From positions 124,001 through 188,000 of the forward strand of contig NZ_SHKW01000008.1 of assembly GCF_004217555.1 (NCBI RefSeq): a stretch of 64,000 nucleotides of DNA, in the 5' to 3' direction. The notes under the pieces were generated by a model. It saw only the letters and a list, made by a program, of their open reading frames with translations, had not been told where the DNA came from and did not search any database. Every line of letters starts with the position of its first letter. Within the stretch, counting starts at the first letter, position 1. This stretch comes from Edaphobacter modestus (GTDB lineage: Bacteria > Acidobacteriota > Terriglobia > Terriglobales > Acidobacteriaceae). The translations under genes were made by a program, and so were the position numbers. Positions 15,643 to 23,273 of the stretch are shown piece by piece.

Positions 15643-17115
15643 ATGACTATTTATGGAATCTCTGCAAATGAGCATGATGCCAGTCTGGCCATCATCGACG
15701 GTGAGGAAATTCTTTTTGCTGCGAATTCAGAACGCTACTCGAGGAAAAAGAATGACGCACACCTCAACGCGGGTTTGATAGCTGAGGCTCTATCGATCGC
15801 TCCTCCCGATCTTGTAGTTTGGTACGAGAAACCGTTGGCCAAGCGTATGCGAAGGATTTGGTCGGGCGAATATAGCAAGGCCATGCGAACTGATGGGAAA
15901 TGTACCCTACGGCAGGTTGGCCTTGATATTGGCTTGCGGTATGTCACTCACCATGAAAGCCACGCTGCCGCGGGATATTTTACGAGCCCGTTCGATGATG
16001 CTCTGGTACTGGTCGTTGATGCGATTGGCGAGTGGGAGACGATTTCGGCTTGGGATGCCAGTGGAGATTCCATAAAGAAAATCTGGAGTCAACATTACCC
16101 ACATAGTTTGGGTCTGCTTTACTCTGCCTTCACGCAACGCATCGGTCTCAAGCCAAACGAGGAAGAATACATCGTTATGGGAATGGCGGCGTACGGCACA
16201 CCGATATATTCAGATCTGATATGGCGAGAATTCGTCATGGAATTCGACCCGCCTAACCTAGTTTTGTCAGAAAATGTTCATCGGGGGATTCAAGGATGGC
16301 ATCCAGAATTTGAGAATCTTTTTGATATCTCGGCATCTATCCAAGCCGTCACGGAATTTGTACTGCTCTCCTTGGTTCGATATTTCTCGAGTCGGTCCAC
16401 CTCCAAGAATCTAGTCTTGATGGGGGGATTGGCACTAAACTGCGTAGCCAATACGCGGATCGCCCAGAGCCGATGCTTCGAACGGATGTGGATCATGCCT
16501 AATCCTGGCGACGGAGGTTCTAGCATCGGCGCTGTGGCGGCATTCAACAAACGTCGGTTGAATTGGAGGACCCCATATCTAGGTCACGAGATTGAAGGTG
16601 ATTTAGATATTGATCAGGCACTAACGGCTTTACTAAATCGAGAAATCATCGGGATCGCGAAAAGTCGTGCTGAGTTCGGACCGCGTGCACTCGGCAATCG
16701 ATCTTTGTTGACCGATCCACGAGGATCTGATGCGAAAAATCGAGTGAACACCATCAAACAGAGGGAGCTCTTCCGTCCTTTCGCGCCAGTGATTATGTCG
16801 GAATTTGCAGCAGAGTATTTCGATATGCCAGTTCAGTCTAGCCCTTACATGCAATTTGTTGCTCCGGTTAAATCTCCAAACTTGATACCCGCAGTTACGC
16901 ACATTGATGGGACTGCGAGAGTTCAGACTTTAAGTCGGGAGCAGAATCCATCTTTGTATGAATTACTTCACCGATTCTATAGAGTCACAGGCTGCCCACT
17001 CCTTCTGAATACCTCTCTCAATATTAGGACGGAGCCTCTTGTAAATAGCTGGATTGATGCACAGCGGTTCAGTACACGATGCGGTTGGAGTGCCCGGCTT
17101 GCTTTGTACCAGTGA
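15643..17115 (+). CDS. NodU/CmcH-type carbamoyltransferase, 3' end truncated
   Basis: 490 residues as read. The N-terminal TsaD-like domain carries HHESHAAAGYF (103-113) and VMGMAAYG; GGLALNCVAN (261-270) is the nucleotide site. The YrdC-like C-terminal domain has FGPRALGNRSLL (345-356) and LLNTSLNIRTEPLVNS (454-469). The enzyme moves a carbamoyl group from carbamoyl phosphate through an adenylate to a hydroxyl of a sugar or natural product. From about residue 482 the sequence is that of the IS3 element's left end (17086), so the usual last strand is replaced by nine unrelated residues. Activity is doubtful. Translation is probably coupled to the micro-ORF. Confidence 0.85.
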   Translation: MTIYGISANEHDASLAIIDGEEILFAANSERYSRKKNDAHLNAGLIAEALSIAPPDLVVWYEKPLAKRMRRIWSGEYSKAMRTDGKCTLRQVGLDIGLRYVTHHESHAAAGYFTSPFDDALVLVVDAIGEWETISAWDASGDSIKKIWSQHYPHSLGLLYSAFTQRIGLKPNEEEYIVMGMAAYGTPIYSDLIWREFVMEFDPPNLVLSENVHRGIQGWHPEFENLFDISASIQAVTEFVLLSLVRYFSSRSTSKNLVLMGGLALNCVANTRIAQSRCFERMWIMPNPGDGGSSIGAVAAFNKRRLNWRTPYLGHEIEGDLDIDQALTALLNREIIGIAKSRAEFGPRALGNRSLLTDPRGSDAKNRVNTIKQRELFRPFAPVIMSEFAAEYFDMPVQSSPYMQFVAPVKSPNLIPAVTHIDGTARVQTLSREQNPSLYELLHRFYRVTGCPLLLNTSLNIRTEPLVNSWIDAQRFSTRCGWSARLALYQ

Positions 17116-17145
17116 CTAAGAGACACACTGGAACGAGGAGAGCAT

Positions 17146-17427
17146 ATGGCACGAGGTAAGAGGTATCAGCCAGAGCAGGTGGTGAACCTGCTCCGTCAGA
17201 TTGAAGTGGCAGTGGCGAACGGGAAGACGACAGCGCAGGCGTGCAAGGAAGCGGAAATCGTGGAGCAGACGTACTTCCGTTGGCGCAAGGAGTATGGCGG
17301 TCTGCAGGTGGATCAGGCGAAGCGGTTGAAGGAGCTTGAGCAGGAGAACGCGAAGCTGAAACGGTTGGTCGCTGAGTTGAGCCTGGACAAGCTTGTGTTG
17401 AAGGACATCGCCTCGGGAAACTTCTAA
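17146..17427 (+). CDS. IS3-family transposase OrfA
   Basis: 93 residues: helix-turn-helix (YQPEQVVNLLRQIEV, TTAQACKEAEIVEQTYFRWR) followed by a leucine zipper (KELEQENAKLKRLVAEL) used for multimerisation. ATG with GAGGAGAG upstream. It ends in GGGAAACTTCTAA, where a -1 shift would join it to OrfB. Confidence 0.9.
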   Translation: MARGKRYQPEQVVNLLRQIEVAVANGKTTAQACKEAEIVEQTYFRWRKEYGGLQVDQAKRLKELEQENAKLKRLVAELSLDKLVLKDIASGNF

Positions 17428-18350
17428 GCCCTGAACGACGGCGCAATGCGGTCAACCGTGCCTGCGAGCATGGAGTCAGTGAGCGGCATGCGTGCCTTCT
17501 GTTGGGGCAACCCAGGGGCACGCAGCGCTACCGGCCGACACAGCGTGAAGACGAGGATGCTCTGACTCGGGCCATTGTTACCCTTACCAGCCAGTATGGC
17601 CGCTATGGGTATCGCCGGATCACGGCGCTACTCCAGCGAGCCGGCTGGCAGGTCGGCAAGGACCGAGTCGAACGCATCTGGCGTCGTGAAGGGCTGAAGG
17701 TACCAAAGAAGCAGAAGGCGAGAGGGCGGTTATGGCTCAACGATGGCTCGTGTGTGCGGCTCAGGCCGACACACTCGAACCATGTCTGGAGCTACGACTT
17801 CGTGAGTGCGCGAACGCACGATGGCCGCAGTGTGCGCATCCTCAACCTGATCGACGAGCACAGCCGGGAGTGCCTGCTGATACGGGCCGAACGGCGCTGG
17901 AGTTCGGCCAAGGTCATCAGCGCTCTGGCTGACGTCATGGTCTGGAAAGGAGTTCCCGAGCACATACGTTCTGACAATGGGCCCGAGTTCGTGGCCAAAG
18001 ACCTGCGCAAATGGCTGGCGAACACAGGAGCAAAGACACTGTATATCGAACCCGGCTCTCCCTGGGAGAACGGCTACTGTGAGAGCTTCAACTCGAAGCT
18101 GCGGGATGAGTTCCTCAACGGAGAGATCTTCTACTCCATCAAAGAGCTTCGCGTGCTGGCAGAACGCTGGCGCGTCCACTACAACACCGTCAGACCACAC
18201 TCTTCGCTGGGATATACACCACCAGCTCCGGCGGCCCGGATGATCGCAACAAGCAAGGGGCATGGAGAAGTGGAAACCGCTACGCGCTTCCCACTTCTCC
18301 ACACCCCAGACGGCGGCTATCTGAACTCAGAGATAAACGCGCTACACTAA
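17421..18350 (+). CDS. IS3-family transposase OrfB (DDE integrase core)
   Basis: About 309 residues when read from the overlap with OrfA; the open frame upstream of the TTG at 17502 encodes SPERRRNAVNRACEHGVSER, normal OrfB sequence, so translation is probably by frameshift from OrfA at GGGAAAC. Helix-turn-helix region (YGYRRITALLQRAG), then WSYDFVSARTHDG (first Asp), HIRSDNGPEFVAK (second Asp) and SPWENGYCESFNSKLRDE (Glu). All three catalytic residues are present, so the element may be active. Confidence 0.9.
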   Translation, partial: LLSPERRRNAVNRACEHGVSERHACLLLGQPRGTQRYRPTQREDEDALTRAIVTLTSQYGRYGYRRITALLQRAGWQVGKDRVERIWRREGLKVPKKQKARGRLWLNDGSCVRLRPTHSNHVWSYDFVSARTHDGRSVRILNLIDEHSRECLLIRAERRWSSAKVISALADVMVWKGVPEHIRSDNGPEFVAKDLRKWLANTGAKTLYIEPGSPWENGYCESFNSKLRDEFLNGEIFYSIKELRVLAERWRVHYNTVRPHSSLGYTPPAPAARMIATSKGHGEVETATRFPLLHTPDGGYLNSEINALH

Positions 18351-18415
18351 CTCCTCATTGGTACAAAACATCGGGCAAGCCACCCTGTCACGGGCCCCCC
18401 ACGGCCTGCAATCTC

Positions 18416-19717
18416 TTATCGTGGGCTAGTCGCTGTCGCTGCGGCTTGCTGAAGCGTACCCCGGATAGGGGCGACGAAAGTGACGTAAAGAAGTGTGCCC
18501 GATGGGACGGTCACAACAAGACTCTGTGAAACTTGCAGCCGTTGTATTGCCTGATCCCCTGCATTTCCTATATTGCTCGCGATCTGTTCGCGCGCGAGAG
18601 TTGACTGAGTGATGGCACCGCTGTTGTTATTTCCAAAGAAACCAGCTCCCAAGGAGCCAACACTGGTAAGCGACGCCAACATAAATTGCTTCCCTGTGTT
18701 CTTGCCGGTAACATTACCCTTTATCTGGTGGAGATATTGGTCGAGGCCTACTGCATTAATCGGTGCCCGCGTCCCACTAGGTAAGTAAATCTCCGAGAAA
18801 GCCATGTTCACAAGGCCCGTCGAGCTAGCACCCATAATCTTCCCGATCACGCGACTGCCGGCAGGAATGATTACGGTTCCATTCTGCATACAGTCATATT
18901 CGATAACCGCAACTGCTGGAACTCCTCCTACCGTACTGACACTTGCTTCAAGATGAGCCGACACATGAAAGCCAGGCACGAGGCCGAAGTTCGTGATCGG
19001 CTCAATTCCTGCAGCATTGACGTTCGTCGCTGGGGACGACGTGACTTGGGCGGCGAAAATCATCGACGGCTTTGTCACTTCTTCCGCGTATGCCCTCGCC
19101 TGATCAGTTGCGGAAAGACCCGTTCCCACATATGGGGCTGGCTGATTGGACGTGGCAGACTGATACGTTGGAGGCTGAAAGGGCGGCACAGATCCGAGCT
19201 GTTGTCGGTTACCGCCCGGATAGTTGAGCGGTCCCGGTTTGCCTCTTGATTGGCTACCGTATCCAGATGCACCCGCGGCAAGGTTTCTCTGACCAGTACT
19301 ACCCGTTTCAGACGGAAGTGGGTTGCCCTGGGTCTCGCCAGAACGACCCTTCGTATTTTCGATATCTGCTGCTGATGTCGTAGGCTCGGACGTAGGATCC
19401 GTAGACGTACTTGCCTTATCGCCTGGCGTGAAGCTGGCCGAACCCTTTGCGGTTGGTTTCGCAATAGCCCGACTAGGTTGTTGAGGTGGCTTTGGTCCCG
19501 GCTTGTCAGTGTGGGAGAGCATTAGCACACCGATGAGCGCAGCAGCCGCTAACGCACCTCCCATCAACAGCACGTTGTTCTTGTTTTCCCCAAGGTCCAT
19601 TTTTCTCTTGGAGACAAAATACGATTGTGGCTTGCCGTCCTGACCTATACCGTCTTGGCCAATCGGAGGAACCACCTCTTCGGTAGGCATTACCTTCTGT
19701 TCTTCAATTACGGGCAT
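18416..19717 (-). CDS. VirB10/TrbI-like secretion channel protein
   Basis: 433 residues from ATG 19717, which overlaps the previous stop by 14 bp and has AAGG 9 bases upstream. A cytoplasmic N-terminus is followed by one membrane helix (VLLMGGALAAAALIGVLML), a long Pro/Ser/Thr-rich periplasmic segment (about 70-210) and a C-terminal TrbI-type beta domain with CMQNGTVIIPAGSRVIGKIM and YLPSGTRAPINAVGLDQY. This is the VirB10 plan: an inner-membrane-anchored protein that reaches the outer-membrane pore. Its stop lies only 34 bp from the IS3 right end, so downstream genes of the system may have been lost there. Confidence 0.75.
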   Translation of the reverse strand: MPVIEEQKVMPTEEVVPPIGQDGIGQDGKPQSYFVSKRKMDLGENKNNVLLMGGALAAAALIGVLMLSHTDKPGPKPPQQPSRAIAKPTAKGSASFTPGDKASTSTDPTSEPTTSAADIENTKGRSGETQGNPLPSETGSTGQRNLAAGASGYGSQSRGKPGPLNYPGGNRQQLGSVPPFQPPTYQSATSNQPAPYVGTGLSATDQARAYAEEVTKPSMIFAAQVTSSPATNVNAAGIEPITNFGLVPGFHVSAHLEASVSTVGGVPAVAVIEYDCMQNGTVIIPAGSRVIGKIMGASSTGLVNMAFSEIYLPSGTRAPINAVGLDQYLHQIKGNVTGKNTGKQFMLASLTSVGSLGAGFFGNNNSGAITQSTLAREQIASNIGNAGDQAIQRLQVSQSLVVTVPSGTLLYVTFVAPIRGTLQQAAATATSPR

Positions 19718-20861
19718 TGTCATTATCCTTTTGTTCAATCAGTTCTGCGGACGACGGTGCGACGAACGGCAGAGGGTAGTAAACCGGTGTATCGATCGAG
19801 GCCGACGTTGCGATATGCAGAAGAAGGCTCTCTTTCGTTAGCTTCGAATCGGGTTTTGGGAAAGTGATCGATCCGTCGGATCTTGCACCAGGACTGAGCT
19901 TCGGGTTATCAAGCCGGTAATCGCTGCTCACGATCGGCTGAGCAAAGTTGCCCTTCTTCTTCGCTTCCTTTTTGCTGATCAATGGGTTGGTCAGCTCTAT
20001 TTGTGGCGGCATAACGGTAATCCAGTGGTCGCTGATATTGAGCACAGAAAAGCTGACCGTCATGGTCTCCCCCTCCTGACGTACATCCCCGACCGCGATG
20101 GCGATGTTATTCGGCGCCAGGGCATTCGCCTTGATGAGCTTGGCGAGTTCTGGCGCAGTCATCCAATGAGGGGCACCAACCGCTCCCTGCATACCGACTG
20201 CAGTGTCCGCGTCCATAGGCTGGATCGCAGGGCGCGCACCCATAGCATTCTTCACAGTCAAATGCTGAGTTGAAGCTTCGGTAGGTGCTCCAACATCAGC
20301 GATACCTGCTGATTCAAAGAGGCTCTTAGGTCGGCGGTAATCGACGACAAAGTCGACGGGGTCAGGAGAGCCTCCATCACCCGATGAGATGAGACGAAGA
20401 CTAATTGTCTCGCCGCCAACCAAGGCGATCAGAAGGTTGCTTTCAGCTGCTTGGTGCGTAGACGGTTTCACAAAGACCAGATCCGGCTCGCTATCCTTAT
20501 GTTCGACCTCAAATAGCGTGGGCGCACCAACGGCCAAGGAACTGACATGTTGCGGCACATGGATCGCGGTTGTAAACAACGGTCTAAGATGAACGTCGCG
20601 AACTTCAACCTTACTTACCGGATTGAACGCGAGATGAGGCGTAACTGGCGTTTTGATCAAGGCATTCAGACCACTACCTGGAAAGGCAGTGACCAGAGCG
20701 GCGGGCGCAGTAGCCGGGGATAAGTGTAGCTCAGGCAAGACGCGAGGCGTGTTCTCTGCCAGGTTCTCGACCAACGGTTGCGGAGTTGTAGTTGCAGTCT
20801 GAGAGAGACCGCTCGAGACTGCCAGCGCAGTACCGAGAGCAATAATACTGGAACGAATCAT
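19704..20861 (-). CDS. VirB9/TrbG-like protein
   Basis: 385 residues with signal peptide (MIRSSIIALGTALAVSSGLS). Residues about 90-175 resemble the VirB9 N-terminal domain (HVPQHVSSLAVGAPTLFEVE, LVFVKPSTHQAAESNLLIAL, GGETISLRLIS). The C-terminal half is a beta-rich domain (AIAVGDVRQEGETMTVSFSV, ITVMPPQIELTNP). VirB9 proteins form the outer-membrane core ring with VirB10, whose gene follows with a 14-bp overlap. The start overlaps the transglycosylase stop (ATGA). Assignment rests on the domain pattern plus gene order; the VirB9 C-terminal motif is not clear-cut. Confidence 0.6.
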   Translation of the reverse strand: MIRSSIIALGTALAVSSGLSQTATTTPQPLVENLAENTPRVLPELHLSPATAPAALVTAFPGSGLNALIKTPVTPHLAFNPVSKVEVRDVHLRPLFTTAIHVPQHVSSLAVGAPTLFEVEHKDSEPDLVFVKPSTHQAAESNLLIALVGGETISLRLISSGDGGSPDPVDFVVDYRRPKSLFESAGIADVGAPTEASTQHLTVKNAMGARPAIQPMDADTAVGMQGAVGAPHWMTAPELAKLIKANALAPNNIAIAVGDVRQEGETMTVSFSVLNISDHWITVMPPQIELTNPLISKKEAKKKGNFAQPIVSSDYRLDNPKLSPGARSDGSITFPKPDSKLTKESLLLHIATSASIDTPVYYPLPFVAPSSAELIEQKDNDNARN

Positions 20862-21424
20862 GGGTTTACCCCTTGGGTGTTTTGGTGGCTGCTGCTCAAC
20901 ATCAACTCTTTGGAATAGTGCGCCTGGATCGCCCGTACGTAAGCCACGACGTCGGGATTGGCGTAGCGCAACCCTCGCTTCTGCGGATATGTTGACCCGC
21001 AGTAATAACTCGCCACTGCCAATCGCCAGTCCTTGAATGTGGCGATGAGATCCGCGAGGTAGTGAACTCCGGCTCCGATGTTCTCTGAGATATTGAACGG
21101 GTCTGTGACGCCATAGTGAGCTGCAGTAGCTGGCATCAACTGCATGAGACCCGCGGCGCCCTTAGCCGACACCGCTCTCGGTTTCCAGCCGGATTCCTGC
21201 GTAATGAACGCATACACCAACTGGCGAGGGACACCATAGTGGTCTGCATAAGCATCGGCGTAATAGACGATCTCTGCGGGATGTTCAGGTCTGCTCGTCG
21301 GTCTGCTCTCGGACACGATGGGAATGTTGACTGCATTGGGCACAACGCGGTCCGAATCCTGCGCAAACATCACACGCGAAAGGACGATACCCAGGCCAAG
21401 AATACTCAGTTGTTTCTTGGTCAT
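20858..21424 (-). CDS. VirB1-like lytic transglycosylase
   Basis: 188 residues with signal peptide (MTKKQLSILGLGIVLSRVMF). SLT domain: YYADAYADHYGVPRQLVYAF, ITQESGW with the catalytic Glu, AKGAAGLMQLMPATAAHYGV, then NIGAGVHYLADLIATFKDW and LAVASYYCG. It cleaves peptidoglycan to let a secretion channel pass. Both ends overlap neighbours by 4 bp (ATGA), so it is translated with the MoxR and VirB9-like genes. Confidence 0.85.
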   Translation of the reverse strand: MTKKQLSILGLGIVLSRVMFAQDSDRVVPNAVNIPIVSESRPTSRPEHPAEIVYYADAYADHYGVPRQLVYAFITQESGWKPRAVSAKGAAGLMQLMPATAAHYGVTDPFNISENIGAGVHYLADLIATFKDWRLAVASYYCGSTYPQKRGLRYANPDVVAYVRAIQAHYSKELMLSSSHQNTQGVNP

Positions 21425-22365
21425 GCCGCTGCTTCTCCGGCATCATCTTTGCTAATCCCTATCAGTTCTTCAGCGTTGAGGCGAGCCTTTGCGACAATGG
21501 ATTTCAAGTTGTCCTTTACCATAAGTTTGTTGCGGTCCTTCATTGTTTTCCCGAAGAGTGGAAGAAGCATCTCGGTGTCTTCGGGAAGTATTGTTGTCTT
21601 ACCCAACTGATAGAGCGCCATCGCTATATCGGTCATTTCAGAGATAGAGGGCGGCTTCTCGAGGGTGTAAGCGCGAAGAGCCTCTCCCAAACCCGCAATA
21701 AACGCGTGCAACTCTGGCGGAAGCGATGGCGTCTTCCGCGCCACGATCTCTGCTTCCAACACCGCTGAAGGGTGTCCGATCTCCATATAGAACGATCGGC
21801 GACGGAGTGCGAAACCCAGAGTGCGCTCGTTGTTGGAGGTTATGACCGTGAAAGGTGGTTGGGTCGCACGGATGGTTCCCATTCCGGGAATCGACATTTC
21901 CCATACCGAGAGCAATTCGAGGAGTAAAGCCTCGAAGGCGTAGTCTACTTTGTCCAGCTCGTCAACGAGAAGGACTACCCGTTCCGGGGATTCGAGGGCT
22001 TCCAGCAGAGGGCCTGCAGAAAAAAAATCCCTTCCCGAAATGGTTTGGCGAATTTCATCCCATGTGTGGGTCTGATTCTTGGCCTGGAGCAAGACGAACA
22101 TCTCCTGCAGAGCGCGGTTATAGTCTCCGATAGCCTGCTTGTCCGTGATGCCTGAATAACACTGCAACCGAATGAACCGCAGCCTCTCCGCCATCGATAT
22201 GCTGAGAGCCAGTTGAGTCTTGCCCGCACCTGCCGGACCTTCAAGCAGAAGCGGACGATTGAGGTTTGCCGCAAGATAAACGACTGTCGAATTCTCAGGA
22301 GTGGTCAAGTATCCGACATTCTTCAATGCGTTATGCGTCGTTTCAGGAGATTCAAAAATACTCAT
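21421..22365 (-). CDS. MoxR-type AAA+ ATPase
   Basis: 314 residues. Walker A GPAGAGKT (43-50), Walker B VVLLVDELDKVD (about 129-140), sensor-1-like FTVITSNNERTLGFALRRRS with the arginine finger region, and a C-terminal helical lid. This is the MoxR/CoxD class, chaperone-like ATPases that usually remodel a von Willebrand-A protein; no such gene is adjacent. The stop overlaps the transglycosylase ATG, tying this ATPase to a VirB1/9/10-like set, which is unusual because type IV systems use VirB4/VirB11/VirD4 ATPases. Confidence 0.8.
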   Translation of the reverse strand: MSIFESPETTHNALKNVGYLTTPENSTVVYLAANLNRPLLLEGPAGAGKTQLALSISMAERLRFIRLQCYSGITDKQAIGDYNRALQEMFVLLQAKNQTHTWDEIRQTISGRDFFSAGPLLEALESPERVVLLVDELDKVDYAFEALLLELLSVWEMSIPGMGTIRATQPPFTVITSNNERTLGFALRRRSFYMEIGHPSAVLEAEIVARKTPSLPPELHAFIAGLGEALRAYTLEKPPSISEMTDIAMALYQLGKTTILPEDTEMLLPLFGKTMKDRNKLMVKDNLKSIVAKARLNAEELIGISKDDAGEAAA

Positions 22366-22416
22366 TTTCGGTCCTATATCAATCTGGTCGATTCGGATGT
22401 GCCTTTGTGACGATGA

Positions 22417-22977
22417 CTACTTGATGTGGTAGGCGACCCCAACGGATATGATGTGAGGGCTCAAAGCGCCAGGAAATCCCTGAACGTGGCTTTGAAAGCC
22501 GAGCCACCGCTGATACTCATAATCGATTCTCACGTGGATCGTCGGACTCAGCAGGTAGTCTGTTCCGCCGCCAAAGGCTAGTTCATTGAACCTAAGGCTA
22601 CCGATACCGTACGGGAAGGAGAATATTCCACGACCATACAGTAGCTTCCCGTACGGCACATATCGGCCAAGCTGCTTGTGAAACCGTGGGCCAACTTCGA
22701 GAGTCCTTTCATGTATGTATTGACCGAATACCTCGTGCTCCGCAAACTCGAAGCCGTACCGTACATGAGGGTCGATATCGATATATGCCCCAGCGCCCTT
22801 GTATAGCGATCCGTAGTAGATTGATGAGCCTCGGGGAATTCCGGGGTTCGCAAGCGAGAACAAGGCACCGACTTGGACATTCAGACGGCGTTCAGCCGCT
22901 GGTAATGCCGACTGAGCCGAGGCGAGCGGGGCGAGAAGCGCCAGGATAGAGGCTGCAACGAACGATTTTCCTAACAA
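22417..22977 (-). CDS. Outer-membrane beta-barrel protein
   Basis: 186 residues from TTG 22977, chosen because GGAG lies 8 bases upstream and a clean signal peptide follows (GKSFVAASILALLAPLASA). The rest alternates as in 8-stranded OmpA-like barrels (GAYIDIDPHVRYGFEFAEHE, LEVGPRFHKQLGRYVPYGK, GGGTDYLLSPTIHVRIDYEY) and ends in a beta strand (ISVGVAYHIK). It lies 51 bp upstream of the MoxR gene and is probably the first gene of the secretion-like operon. Confidence 0.65.
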   Translation of the reverse strand: MLGKSFVAASILALLAPLASAQSALPAAERRLNVQVGALFSLANPGIPRGSSIYYGSLYKGAGAYIDIDPHVRYGFEFAEHEVFGQYIHERTLEVGPRFHKQLGRYVPYGKLLYGRGIFSFPYGIGSLRFNELAFGGGTDYLLSPTIHVRIDYEYQRWLGFQSHVQGFPGALSPHIISVGVAYHIK

Positions 22978-23273
22978 CAGATGTTCTCCTATCAACTCTG
23001 CTAATTCATCGGCAACAACAGAAAGGGTCCGATTTCTGGATTTTGGTGAACTTGCCCTGTGCGTTACTATACCTTATCGATGTTTACCCGAGACGCATTA
23101 CTTTTGCTCCCCCTCCCTCCTAGCCTCCTATGGAGGTGCCGAACGGGTTCTACACCAACAGAAATGCAAAAGGGCCGAAACAGAACGATTCGCTCTATTT
23201 TGTCCGCCCCTGAGACCAGACTTTGTGGCTTTTGAAGCTGATCAGCGTTAAGGTGTGGTCGGTGAGGTAATTA

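Larger units (their letters stand above)
17086..18382 (+). mobile_element. IS3-family insertion sequence, about 1.3 kb
   Basis: Imperfect terminal repeats: left TGGAGTGCCCGGCTTG...TTTGTACCAGTGA, right (reverse strand) TGGCTTGCCCGATG...TTTGTACCAATGA. It carries orfA and orfB of the IS3 type, probably the IS407 group. No short target duplication is visible (left flank GCGGT, right flank CCCTG), so one flank may have been deleted or exchanged after insertion. Confidence 0.85.
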
